Below the pieces are notes generated by a model, which worked only from the letters and a program-made list of their open reading frames with translations, made no database searches and was not told the origin of the DNA. A program made the translations under genes and the position numbers. From CAZYMI01 sp964648505 (lineage in GTDB: Bacteria; Pseudomonadota; Alphaproteobacteria; Micavibrionales; Micavibrionaceae), in NCBI GenBank assembly GCA_964648505.1, contig CAZYMI010000028.1, positions 1-14,244 of the forward strand: DNA of 14,244 bases, in the 5' to 3' direction. Shown here piece by piece: positions 1 through 7,489 of this stretch; positions within the stretch are counted from its first letter, which is position 1, and every line of letters starts with the position of its first letter.

Positions 1-5
1 AGATT

Positions 6-46
6 TGTCAAGATTTTTGCACTGATATTGCAAAAATAATTTGACA
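6..46. promoter_or_regulatory. Nested dyad (possible operator) overlapping a -35 element
   Basis: Two inverted repeats are nested around almost the same centre. ATTTTTGC (13-20) pairs with GCAAAAAT (30-37), and TGTCAA (6-11) pairs with TTGACA (41-46). The outer right arm is also a perfect -35 hexamer, so a dimeric regulator bound here would compete with RNA polymerase. The inner arms could alternatively form an RNA hairpin ending a gene left of the window. No regulator can be assigned. Confidence 0.45.
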
Positions 47-67
47 TTCCATATTTGATTATATAAT
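41..67 (+). promoter_or_regulatory. Candidate sigma70 promoter for the small membrane peptide
   Basis: TTGACA (41-46) and TATAAT (62-67) are both perfect consensus hexamers, but only 15 bp separate them, shorter than the usual 16-18. The promoter would read into the gene starting at 141, with a leader of roughly 65 nt. The short spacer suggests a weak or activator-dependent promoter. The -35 lies inside the dyad at 6-46. Confidence 0.4.
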
Positions 68-127
68 TTGTAACCATGTTGCTAATTAAGCAATGTAAAC
101 CATTTAAACCTTAACAGACTTAGAAAT

Positions 128-145
128 ATGGGGAAGACCAATGAC
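128..145 (+). repeat. 18-bp initiation leader, copy 1
   Basis: ATGGGGAAGACCAATGAC spans the start codon at 141 and recurs exactly at 738-755 across the start codon of the coupling ATPase. A second shared block, TAACAATGAC, follows each copy (148-157 and 765-774) after a short length difference. GGGGAAG is the only Shine-Dalgarno-like stretch. The leader also contains an upstream out-of-frame ATG at 128. The shared context suggests a local duplication or a common translational control. Confidence 0.7.
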
Positions 146-290
146 ACTAACAATGACAGTTTTAAACACTTTGAACCAAATCGATACTTACTTCTTTAAC
201 AACTCTATGGAACTGGCTTTGGCCATGATCTCGGCCTTTATGGTCGGTCAAATCTGGGGTTTTGTGAAAGCAGCCAAAGAAGGGCAGTAA
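141..290 (+). CDS. 49-residue single-span membrane peptide
   Basis: The reading frame runs ATG 141 to TAA 288-290 and encodes 49 residues. The first 20 are polar (MTLTMTVLNTLNQIDTYFFN). Residues 23-42 (MELALAMISAFMVGQIWGFV) are hydrophobic and predict one membrane helix, followed by KAAKEGQ. The positive C terminus suggests it faces the cytoplasm. A GGGGAAG stretch lies just upstream, a good promoter candidate stands at 41-67 and a hairpin follows at 300-325, so it looks like a complete small transcription unit. It shares its initiation leader with the coupling ATPase gene downstream, which hints at a joint role such as a small membrane subunit of the transfer apparatus. That role is inference, and I recognise no family. 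Confidence 0.6.
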   Translation: MTLTMTVLNTLNQIDTYFFNNSMELALAMISAFMVGQIWGFVKAAKEGQ

Positions 291-299
291 GTAAGCACT

Positions 300-325
300 A
301 AGCAGACGGCCTAGCCGTCTGGCTT
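300..325 (+). terminator. Hairpin after the small membrane peptide gene
   Basis: CAGACGGC (303-310) and GCCGTCTG (314-321) form a perfect 8-bp GC-rich stem with a 3-nt loop. Alternatively AAGC (300-303) pairs with GCTT (322-325), extending the stem with one bulged G. It lies 10 nt after the stop codon. The T tract is poor (TTTGGGTT), so termination may be partial, leaving some read-through toward the ATPase gene. Confidence 0.55.
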
Positions 326-750
326 TGGGTTCAACCAGGAATACTCAACACCACATTTGCGCCTTTGAAGTAACTGCGTCCCCAGACCAGTTGCATCTCA
401 CACACGCATACCCCGTGGGGTTGATCTATTCTTGCAACGCTTAAAGTCAGACGACTGGGTCGGAAGAAGGCCTAAATAAATTCCTGATCTAAAGATCGGC
501 AAAACGTAGCATGTCAGCGTGTGCGCATAAACACGCCTGCCCTACTTTGTGCCTAATTGAGATCAGTGATGTGTGGGGAAGATGAAAGCCGTGTGCTGGG
601 GGATCAGTGCACACCTCAGGTGTGGGGAATTTTGTCTTCAAAAAAAGAATGGTGAAGCGACAGGTAACGTCCGATGCATGTGCATTTGGCAAACCCTGCC
701 GCTTTGCTGAAAAACAACGAAGACAAAAAAAACAATAATGGGGAAGACCA
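326..750. other. Non-coding region with several dyads; possible control or transfer-origin region
   Basis: No convincing gene lies between the hairpin and the ATPase start. Visible structure: a palindrome ACCCCGTGGGGT (410-421); a small hairpin GATCT-AA-AGATC (486-497); an inverted repeat GCGTGT/ACACGC with an 8-nt loop (517-536); CACACC/GGTGTG with a 3-nt loop (610-624); and the paired direct repeats GATCAGTG (561-568, 602-609) and GTGTGGGGAA (571-580, 620-629). No clear -35/-10 pair was found. Its position just before a coupling-protein gene would suit an origin of transfer or a control region, but no known nick-site consensus was matched with confidence. Confidence 0.4.
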
Positions 751-755
751 ATGAC
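738..755 (+). repeat. 18-bp initiation leader, copy 2
   Basis: Identical to 128-145 and again spanning a start codon (751). Here the upstream out-of-frame ATG at 738 gives only a five-codon-scale frame that stops at TAA just after the true start, so upstream initiation could couple to or damp translation of the ATPase. Confidence 0.7.
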
Positions 756-3700
756 TAATACATATAACAATGACGACACAAACAACGTAAACGCCAAAGC
801 AAGTTTTACAGATGCTGCCGAACAAGTTGCTTCATCAGAAGCTAATAATGGCGCAACCGATAAAATAATTGTGCCTGAGCCTTTATCAGACAGTATTCTT
901 GACCAAGTTGTGGGGCGCAAACCGATTGGGCTTACGACCAAGATTGATTATAAAGACGCGCGTGCGCCTTTTAAAAACATCAATACAGGCCGCGAACTCA
1001 TGGGAGAGGAAGAAGGCTTTATTATCGGCCAGCGCGGGATACACAAGCTACGCATACAACCTGGCGACCATATGATCACAATTGCCAGAACCGGCGCTGG
1101 TAAAGGTACGGATGTTGCGATACCAAATTTACTTGATCACGCAGGCTCGGTGTTTTCTGTTGAAATTGGCGGCGCAACACTTAATGAAACAATTGACTAT
1201 CGTAGAAACATCTTAAAACAAAAAATCGTTGTGATTGACCCATATGGCGAGACGAACGAACCGTCTGATAGCTTCAACATTCTTGATGCGCTCAATCCAG
1301 AAAGCAATCGATTTGAAACGGACGTGTCTTTAATTGCAAGGTCACTTCTAAAAACAACGGACGGGGACAAAGAGCAAACGCCCTATTTTGAGCTTGGACC
1401 AGCAGCAATTTTAAGATCTTTTATTTATTACGTTATTACCAGCAATGATATTCCACCAGAACGTAAAAACTTAGGCGAAGTTCGTCGCCTGCTTGGCACC
1501 TTTGGTAGCTCTGAATGGACTGCCCTGATGGAGAGCTTTGCAACAGATAGCGGGCCGATGTCTCACGCTATCAATGAAACGGGAAACTATTTTAAAGGGC
1601 AACTTGGACAAGAGCGCGATGAGAATAAGAATAGTCTTATCTCAACCATTACATTTAAACTTGATTTTCCAATGATAAGAAAATTGATGAATACATTTTC
1701 ACATTCCACTTTTGATCTTAAAGATCTACGGAATGATAAAATGACGGTCTATATCGTGATGCCGGATGTCAATATCTACAAGGAAATGTCTGCTTTTTTA
1801 AGAATGATGTTGGAAGCAGCTTTCAACGCCTTGCCGAATCTCGGCGATGCAGGTAGATCGTTTGAACATAAAGATCGTGTGCTCTTTATGATCGATGAAT
1901 TTACGCAGCTCGGCAAAATCGATGAGGTTGCAACAGGTATGCTCACATTGCGTCAAAAAGGCGTGACGCTGTGGACAATGTTTCATGATATTGCCATGCT
2001 CAAAGAAGTCTACGGGGACAACAGAGCCTCATCTTTTCTGGGTGCTGCAACTTGCTTGCAGGTCTTCAATGTAAATGAAGAACAGACACTTGATTATATA
2101 AGCAAGCGTGCGGGGAAATCAGTTGTTTATATTCCGTCCGTTGCAGAAACCCTCAATGTGACGGGCCAAGATACAACAAACTGGTCGCGCGCAAAAACCA
2201 TTGGTGATAGCACGCAGCACGTCGAAGGCATAGCAATTGGCGATGGTGAGACCTATCAAACAGGTGTTACAAATAGCTTTGGTGAAAGCTTGCAGGTTAA
2301 TATTACCGAAGGAGGATCAATCCAAGACACAACAGTAGAAAATGAAAATCGCAAAGGAACCGGCAAAGGTATTTTTGGGCTGAAAGGTAAACCAGAAGGC
2401 ACGCAAACAGGGGGCTCTCATACAGAAGGGAGTAACTTTGGTGTTGGCGTTACCTCAGGCGTCAATCGTGGAGACACAATAAGCTCTTCTACAGCCCACA
2501 ATAAAACAACCACACGAAATGTTTCAAATAGCTATACGGAAAGCAGCTCTATCACCGATACAACAGGTGGCGGGGAAAGCATTGGTGGCGGTTATACCTA
2601 TAGCATAACTTACACAGGTCAGTTATTACCGCGCCTTGAAACGTCTGATGCCGCAGAACTTCTCTCGGAGGGGCAAATCTTGTTCATTAGTGGAAGGCAC
2701 AAGAAAAAGAACATCCATTTAACTTTGCTTGAAGGACGTGTGAGCTATTATTCAGACCCTGTGTTATATGCCCGCGCTTACGGCCCGCATGTGATTGGGG
2801 CGCCAAAGCTGCTCTCACCGCTTGAAAAACCAACATTACCAGAACCACATGCACGAACTAAGTCTGATCAGATTGATGATTTTCCTAATGATGTAGATAC
2901 AGGCTTTGTGCCCTATAACCTTGTGAATCCAATCGAGAGTGATGAGGCAATTGAAACGAGTGATGGCAAAGCACAAATTGCCCTGCGTGAATGGCTTCAA
3001 ACAGGTGGCTTACGGCATGATCTATATAATGTTGCCGATGCCGCAAAGCGAGCCGACGAACGCTCCCGCGCTTGGTTCACAGCAGCTGAGGTAAAACTAA
3101 CCGCGCTATGGAATGACATTGATAGTTATGCCCAATATCTTGAATTACATGAAGCGACCGCAAGGGGCCGTGCACGCCTTCTAGAAATAGGTTTTGGCAA
3201 ATTTAAATCAGCCTATGATCTGCTCGAAAATTATCGCAGCACGCTCAAAGATGATTACGCAAGTGAAAATGCGTATCGTACAGTTGAAGATCAATACAAA
3301 GGCTATATTGAATGGCTGATCGATATGCGCACGGAGTGGCACGGTATTGATGTACCAACACGCCCAGCCGCAATAACTTCAACGTACACAGGCGCAATTG
3401 ATGATGCGGTCATAACACGTCACTTAGATGATATTGAGGTGATGCCAACGGTCCCTGCCCTTGCACTTGAACCGAACTTTATTTTTGCTGATAAAGCAGA
3501 CGCCCTTAAAGCAGCATCCGCAAGACAAATCGGCAAGGTTTCAAATGTGCCTATTCCTGATTACAAACGCGCACTTGTAGACCTTCAAGTTGGCAATCAA
3601 CCCGCAAAGCCTTTACTAGAAGAAGCGACCCGTAAACGTGAAAAAGGCCGCGCCTTAAAAGCTTTTGCCGTGACTGTTGGCGCATTACTGACAACAGCTT

Positions 3701-4464
3701 GTATGCAAATGGAAAAAGAGAACCTGCCTGCGATACAGCCACTACCTTATGATATTGGCTACTGGCATTTTGATGACCGAATTGATTGCAATGCCGGTAA
3801 ACAACAATCTTGTATACAACTTGCTGCTGTTGAAATGACAGAGCGTCATAACGACCGCATCAGGGGCAAGAAAAGCACCCTTGAACTAGCACAGGCCGCA
3901 GGTGTGCTTGGCTTAGGTGGCGGGTTATTCTTGTTTGGTGCGCTGGGGGTTAAGACCAGACAATCCCGCAAACTAGCGCAGCAATACCGCGAGACTGTAA
4001 AAGAAAAACTACAGGGTTCCTTTGAAAGCCAGAAGGCACGCGCTGCTTTGTGTGAAGCTGAGCATAACCGTGCACTCAAACAACTGAGCCGGCTCAAAGA
4101 TATTGCGGGTGATTTACGCTTAATTGATGCAGGCCTTGACCAGCAGGAAGACAAGCTATTCGCTGCGTGGGGCACGCTTTATACCTATCGCGATAAACTC
4201 GATGCTTGTAACGATGTGTTAGAGGCGAGACGAGATAGCTTGCACAATAATTTATGCCGCTGGGAAGGCTGGGGTAAGCTTGAAGCGCAAACCCACAGGC
4301 TTGGAAACATTGCGCTCACACGCAAATCCAAACAAGCAACGGCCCTGCCATGCGAGGCGCCAAGCCAAGGCAAAATCTTTGATAATATGCAGTGTTTTGC
4401 ACCTAATCCGCGGTTTGGCTATACTGGCACGGCACAACAATCCGACCCAACGTTGAACGTGTAG
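751..4464 (+). CDS. TraG/VirD4-type coupling ATPase with C-terminal membrane module
   Basis: A 1237-residue protein. The N-terminal half matches type IV coupling ATPases, which bring DNA or protein substrates to the secretion channel. Walker A is RTGAGKGT (113-120) and Walker B is VLFMIDE (377-383). FHDIAMLKEVYGDNRASSF (from 411) fits the motif that follows Walker B in the family, and QLLPRLETSDAAELLSEGQI (from 624) plus a later YYSDP fit the end of the VirD4/TraG fold. Between them, about 470-622, is a long Gly/Ser/Thr/Asn-rich insert. The usual N-terminal membrane pair is missing. Instead, two hydrophobic segments lie at about 968-985 and 1049-1067, flanked by basic residues on the outer sides. 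They enclose a loop of about 60 residues with Cys1013 and Cys1020. A charged, probably coiled-coil tail follows (about 1068-1180). Predicted topology keeps both ATPase and tail in the cytoplasm. It leads a tightly spaced run of four genes. The ATPase call is firm; the transported substrate is unknown. Confidence 0.9.
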   Translation: MTNTYNNDDTNNVNAKASFTDAAEQVASSEANNGATDKIIVPEPLSDSILDQVVGRKPIGLTTKIDYKDARAPFKNINTGRELMGEEEGFIIGQRGIHKLRIQPGDHMITIARTGAGKGTDVAIPNLLDHAGSVFSVEIGGATLNETIDYRRNILKQKIVVIDPYGETNEPSDSFNILDALNPESNRFETDVSLIARSLLKTTDGDKEQTPYFELGPAAILRSFIYYVITSNDIPPERKNLGEVRRLLGTFGSSEWTALMESFATDSGPMSHAINETGNYFKGQLGQERDENKNSLISTITFKLDFPMIRKLMNTFSHSTFDLKDLRNDKMTVYIVMPDVNIYKEMSAFLRMMLEAAFNALPNLGDAGRSFEHKDRVLFMIDEFTQLGKIDEVATGMLTLRQKGVTLWTMFHDIAMLKEVYGDNRASSFLGAATCLQVFNVNEEQTLDYISKRAGKSVVYIPSVAETLNVTGQDTTNWSRAKTIGDSTQHVEGIAIGDGETYQTGVTNSFGESLQVNITEGGSIQDTTVENENRKGTGKGIFGLKGKPEGTQTGGSHTEGSNFGVGVTSGVNRGDTISSSTAHNKTTTRNVSNSYTESSSITDTTGGGESIGGGYTYSITYTGQLLPRLETSDAAELLSEGQILFISGRHKKKNIHLTLLEGRVSYYSDPVLYARAYGPHVIGAPKLLSPLEKPTLPEPHARTKSDQIDDFPNDVDTGFVPYNLVNPIESDEAIETSDGKAQIALREWLQTGGLRHDLYNVADAAKRADERSRAWFTAAEVKLTALWNDIDSYAQYLELHEATARGRARLLEIGFGKFKSAYDLLENYRSTLKDDYASENAYRTVEDQYKGYIEWLIDMRTEWHGIDVPTRPAAITSTYTGAIDDAVITRHLDDIEVMPTVPALALEPNFIFADKADALKAASARQIGKVSNVPIPDYKRALVDLQVGNQPAKPLLEEATRKREKGRALKAFAVTVGALLTTACMQMEKENLPAIQPLPYDIGYWHFDDRIDCNAGKQQSCIQLAAVEMTERHNDRIRGKKSTLELAQAAGVLGLGGGLFLFGALGVKTRQSRKLAQQYRETVKEKLQGSFESQKARAALCEAEHNRALKQLSRLKDIAGDLRLIDAGLDQQEDKLFAAWGTLYTYRDKLDACNDVLEARRDSLHNNLCRWEGWGKLEAQTHRLGNIALTRKSKQATALPCEAPSQGKIFDNMQCFAPNPRFGYTGTAQQSDPTLNV

Positions 4465-4473
4465 GAGATAAAT

Positions 4474-5190
4474 ATGACACTCAAACCCGCCTACATGCAA
4501 AGCCCTGATTACCCACACATAATTGCTCAGCGCCGTTGGGATATGTTTGTGGCAGCTTACGAGAACCAATCGATCCGCGATGCGGGGTCTGATTTGTTTT
4601 TAGCACTTCAAGAACATTATAAGGATGCATCTGGCTCGCTGCACTTACCAACATTGGTGGGCGCACTGGCCGCCATCACTGGCGAGTGTGCGGTTACGGC
4701 CTGTCATCCAGAACTCTTGGGCAGTACCAAGAACCAGATGATCTCGTCTGAGCCTGTATCGCTGTTATTTTTTGGCAACGAAGCGCAGCTTCAAAATGGC
4801 ATCGCACCTACACTCATGAACGCCCTATTGATGATGAAAGAGCCGCCCGCAAGCCTTGGCTCAACCCATTATGATGTGGCTGTGAATGTCTCACGTACGA
4901 CCGCTGAATTTATGGGCAAAGAAGTGCCAAAACTGACTTTGACCGATGCTGCTGATTATCCGCGCGAATGGTCACCGCAGGCTTGCGCGCGGTTCCGTGG
5001 TTTTGTTGCGCAACTTCAAAACACGCACAAGCTTGATGCAACAGATATGTGCTTCGCCGCATCGTTTGCAACAACTTGCGCGATTGATTGCGCCCCAGAC
5101 CTTGGTCTTGCACACACGCAACCCGCCCTACGCCACCTCGCAATCGAACTCGCCTTCGGCTGCGCCCACATGTCACCATTCCAACCTTAA
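4474..5190 (+). CDS. Unrecognised 238-residue protein in the transfer operon
   Basis: Starts 9 bp after the ATPase stop. The ribosome-binding sequence TAGGAGA overlaps that stop codon, so the two genes are almost certainly cotranscribed and perhaps translationally coupled. The protein looks soluble and mostly helical, with no signal peptide or membrane segment. It has several Cys residues, including CAVTAC, near residues 72-77, and TTCAIDC in the C-terminal third, but no classical zinc-binding spacing is obvious. Small hydrophobic stretches such as LVGALAAITGE look like buried helices. I do not recognise the family. Placement directly after the coupling ATPase suggests an accessory or adaptor role, which is inference only. 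Confidence 0.75.
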   Translation: MTLKPAYMQSPDYPHIIAQRRWDMFVAAYENQSIRDAGSDLFLALQEHYKDASGSLHLPTLVGALAAITGECAVTACHPELLGSTKNQMISSEPVSLLFFGNEAQLQNGIAPTLMNALLMMKEPPASLGSTHYDVAVNVSRTTAEFMGKEVPKLTLTDAADYPREWSPQACARFRGFVAQLQNTHKLDATDMCFAASFATTCAIDCAPDLGLAHTQPALRHLAIELAFGCAHMSPFQP

Positions 5191-5205
5191 TCACAGGAGA
5201 GCAAA

Positions 5206-5733
5206 ATGACCGATACAAATAATGACAAAAAAAGAAAAATTGTGAAATCGCCAAAAAAAATCTTTTCAAAAAAGGAAATACCTTCCAAGGGAAGTCATGA
5301 AGAAAATATCAGAGCCTTTGCTGACTCTGAACTCAGAAAAAAACTACAACAAGAGTCAGAAGCTGAGCTCAAAGAGAGAACCAAAGATTTGGGTGATCTT
5401 TCAAAGTATGAGACTCGCTATAAAACAATAATTGACGGCTATGTCGTTGAAAGGCTCTCTTTTGACCACCCAAGAGAGAGTTATCAATCAATAAAAATTT
5501 CATTTGAAGACAATGATTTTGATTTTATTACAGATAATACTTCCAAAGAAGTTGCGACTGAGAACGGTAAAACAAAAAATATAAAAGGTATAAATATTTT
5601 CATTTCGCGACAAATCAAAAGAGCTTTTGGTGCGGATTCAGAAAACCAAAAAGAAAAAATCAAATCAGTACTTGAGAAATTTTTTATTCCCGAAAAAGTA
5701 ATAAATCCAGATTTTTTTGTTAGTTTTGACTAG
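5206..5733 (+). CDS. Unrecognised AT-rich, lysine-rich 175-residue protein
   Basis: Starts 15 bp after the preceding stop with a strong AGGAG at about 5195-5199, so it belongs to the same operon. The first 30 residues are very basic (KKRKIVKSPKKIFSKKEIPSK). Residues about 40-65 form a charged helix, and a more globular region follows, ending KVINPDFFVSFD. No membrane segment or known motif is visible. The gene is markedly richer in A and T than its neighbours, with long A runs, suggesting a later arrival in the operon. Its first residues, MTDTNND, echo the start of the coupling ATPase (MTNTYNND). The basic tail could bind nucleic acid or serve as a charged secretion signal; neither can be shown from the sequence. 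Confidence 0.7.
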   Translation: MTDTNNDKKRKIVKSPKKIFSKKEIPSKGSHEENIRAFADSELRKKLQQESEAELKERTKDLGDLSKYETRYKTIIDGYVVERLSFDHPRESYQSIKISFEDNDFDFITDNTSKEVATENGKTKNIKGINIFISRQIKRAFGADSENQKEKIKSVLEKFFIPEKVINPDFFVSFD

Positions 5734-5745
5734 TAAGTAATAGCC

Positions 5746-7299
5746 ATGACTGACCTGACAACAGAATTTCGAGACAATCAAATAGAGCAGCTTTCTAAAG
5801 CCCATCAATACATACCCTTTCAGCATGAAGGGCATACAATATTCTATGCTGGAAAAGCAGACTACAAAGACGCCAACAACTGGAAGCGTGCAGAACAAGC
5901 ATCAAATGCTTATCCGGAAGCACTTATTTCAGATACAAAAACTGGACAACTTCTTGAAGGTATTAGCAAAGCAACATCAACCTATGAAAAATTTAAAGAT
6001 AACTTTCAAGAAGATGATTCAAAGTTATTTAACCGACTAGCAGACGCCTATGGTAAAGAAGGAAACACGCAGATTTGGCTTGAGAATAGCCGTGAGTTCG
6101 CAGCATCAATTAGTGGGACTGTACAAACATTTGTTTGTGGAGCAAGAGATACAAGTATATTCAGAACAGTGGAACTCCCAACCCTGCTCGATAATGAGAA
6201 GGTTACAACAATCAACGGCGTGGACAGGCAGGAACTCAAAGATTTCCGAGATAAAGTTTATGAAAGAAATTTAGCTGATGGAATGACCGAACAGGAAGCC
6301 GCAAAAATTGCAGCCGATGCCACGCACCGTAAAGTTGCCATAGCCGAAGTTCGACAGGATTTAGCGCAGGCTCGTCTTCAAGGCAATCAGGAAGGCATCA
6401 TGGATTCTTTAACTAGGCTTGATGCACTTCGTGAGCAAAGCCGAACAGAGAATAAAGAAAAAGCCATCTCTCAAAGCGGCTCGCAATCCCAAGGCGGGAA
6501 CAACCAAGGTGGTGGCTCACAAACCACACCCGAAACACAAGAACTATCCGGCAAGCAGCTTATTCCCATGGATCAACGCTTAGCTGCAATCTATGACCGC
6601 GCTTACCAAGCCGCTGAAAACAAAGCAGCTGAGAATAATACGGCTGTCTCGGCTGAGGATTTAGCGGCTGTTGCCCAAGCGAAAGTGGATCAAGTCACTG
6701 CAAAGATGGAGTTGTTGAAAGAACGTGCTGATTTACGTGCGGGCACAGCACCCGTGCCTAAAGCGCGTGTTGAGGCTTATCATGAGCGCGAGCTCGCTTG
6801 GCGGGATCAGCGTTCACAAACCCATCAAGAACAGGGACAGCTTTTAGGAAAACCCAATCAGGGCTTACAGAGTGAATTTAACGGCAACCGCACGCTTGAA
6901 CTAGAGCGCAGAACATTAATGTTTAAAGCCTATGCAAATCTTGATCAAAACACCCGCTCAGGTGTTTTCCCAAGAGATTGGTATGATGACAAGAAGCGTG
7001 AATTTGCAGGCAACTTTAAAACCCTGCAAATGCGGGATATTCACAGCCACGGTGTTTATTGGGGTGAAGCTGCAGCCGCAAGACACTCCGGCAACCCAGA
7101 TGCTTATAAGGCGGCTGCACAAGCTCAAGGATTATCGCCACGCGGCTTCGCACAAACATCGGGCGTTAACGCCGCATCCTTCACATCAGGCACGGACTTT
7201 AACGGCAACACCCAAGGCGGCCAAACATCCACCACCGGAAACGCGTCCCTCCACGGCAACTTCGGCCAAGCCGCCCGCGGCCCTAGTATGAGGATGTAA
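5746..7299 (+). CDS. Unrecognised 517-residue protein with two regions joined by a Gly/Gln/Ser linker
   Basis: Last gene of the plus-strand run, 12 bp after the previous stop; no strong ribosome-binding site is seen. Residues 1-170 look globular, with a striking stretch WLENSREFAASISGTVQTF (111-129) followed by CGARDTSIFRTVELPTLLDN (131-150) and TTINGVDR. A charged helical part (170-235) leads into a linker rich in Ser, Gln and Gly (240-268). A second region (270-440) is Ala/Glu/Gln-rich and probably coiled coil, ending in KREFAGNFKTLQMRDIHSHG. The last 60 residues are Gly/Ser/Thr/Asn-rich and end ARGPSMRM. No signal peptide or membrane helix is seen. A substrate or effector of the neighbouring ATPase would fit a globular N terminus with a disordered tail, but that is speculation. 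The final codons are duplicated at 11065-11092. Confidence 0.75.
   Translation: MTDLTTEFRDNQIEQLSKAHQYIPFQHEGHTIFYAGKADYKDANNWKRAEQASNAYPEALISDTKTGQLLEGISKATSTYEKFKDNFQEDDSKLFNRLADAYGKEGNTQIWLENSREFAASISGTVQTFVCGARDTSIFRTVELPTLLDNEKVTTINGVDRQELKDFRDKVYERNLADGMTEQEAAKIAADATHRKVAIAEVRQDLAQARLQGNQEGIMDSLTRLDALREQSRTENKEKAISQSGSQSQGGNNQGGGSQTTPETQELSGKQLIPMDQRLAAIYDRAYQAAENKAAENNTAVSAEDLAAVAQAKVDQVTAKMELLKERADLRAGTAPVPKARVEAYHERELAWRDQRSQTHQEQGQLLGKPNQGLQSEFNGNRTLELERRTLMFKAYANLDQNTRSGVFPRDWYDDKKREFAGNFKTLQMRDIHSHGVYWGEAAAARHSGNPDAYKAAAQAQGLSPRGFAQTSGVNAASFTSGTDFNGNTQGGQTSTTGNASLHGNFGQAARGPSMRM
7271..7298 (+). repeat. Left copy of 28-bp imperfect direct repeat (3' end of the 517-residue gene)
   Basis: Matches 11065-11092 at 26 of 28 positions, with the last 17 bp identical (CCTAGTATGAGGATGTA). 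It covers the final codons of the upstream gene, ARGPSMRM. Both mismatches are synonymous third-base changes (CGC/CGT and GGC/GGT), and the stop is TAA here and TAG at the other copy. This pattern is expected of two diverged but functional gene ends, either attachment-site halves of an element targeting this 3' end or remnants of two homologous genes. Confidence 0.8.
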
Positions 7300-7489
7300 G
7301 ATAAGCTGCGTTACTTAATCAATAAGATCGTTCTTGCGCCAAAGAAAAAAGACTGTGGAACCGATATTAATCTAAATAGAAGCTTAGCTGGAATTCTTAC
7401 TGTGGCTTTAAAATATAAGAATAAGGCCAAGAGTATGCCATGGATTTATCATCGAAACTATTAGGGCTGTGGCGGGGGGCAAATAGCTT

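Noticed and set aside
561..629. CRISPR-like or iteron-like repeats
   Set aside because: Only two copies of short units with unequal spacing; reported as local repeats, not as an array.
489..941. 150-codon open frame on the minus strand
   Set aside because: It crosses the start of the coupling ATPase, has no ribosome-binding site and gives a low-quality Cys/Phe-rich protein; an antisense shadow.
3846..4175. 109-codon minus-strand open frame
   Set aside because: Lies wholly inside the ATPase gene and mirrors its coding sequence; Ser/Leu/Cys-rich composition typical of a shadow frame.
4910..5269. 119-codon minus-strand open frame
   Set aside because: Spans two plus-strand genes that have good ribosome-binding sites; no start signal of its own.
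7403..7428. TGGCTTT/AAGGCCA hairpin between the convergent 517-residue gene and helicase
   Set aside because: Contains a wobble pair, has a large loop and no T run on either strand; too weak to call a terminator.
7300..7464. Open frame continuing in phase after the stop of the 517-residue gene
   Set aside because: 54 codons without a stop is within chance in AT-rich DNA, the residues match nothing recognised and the right-hand repeat copy is not followed by similar sequence.
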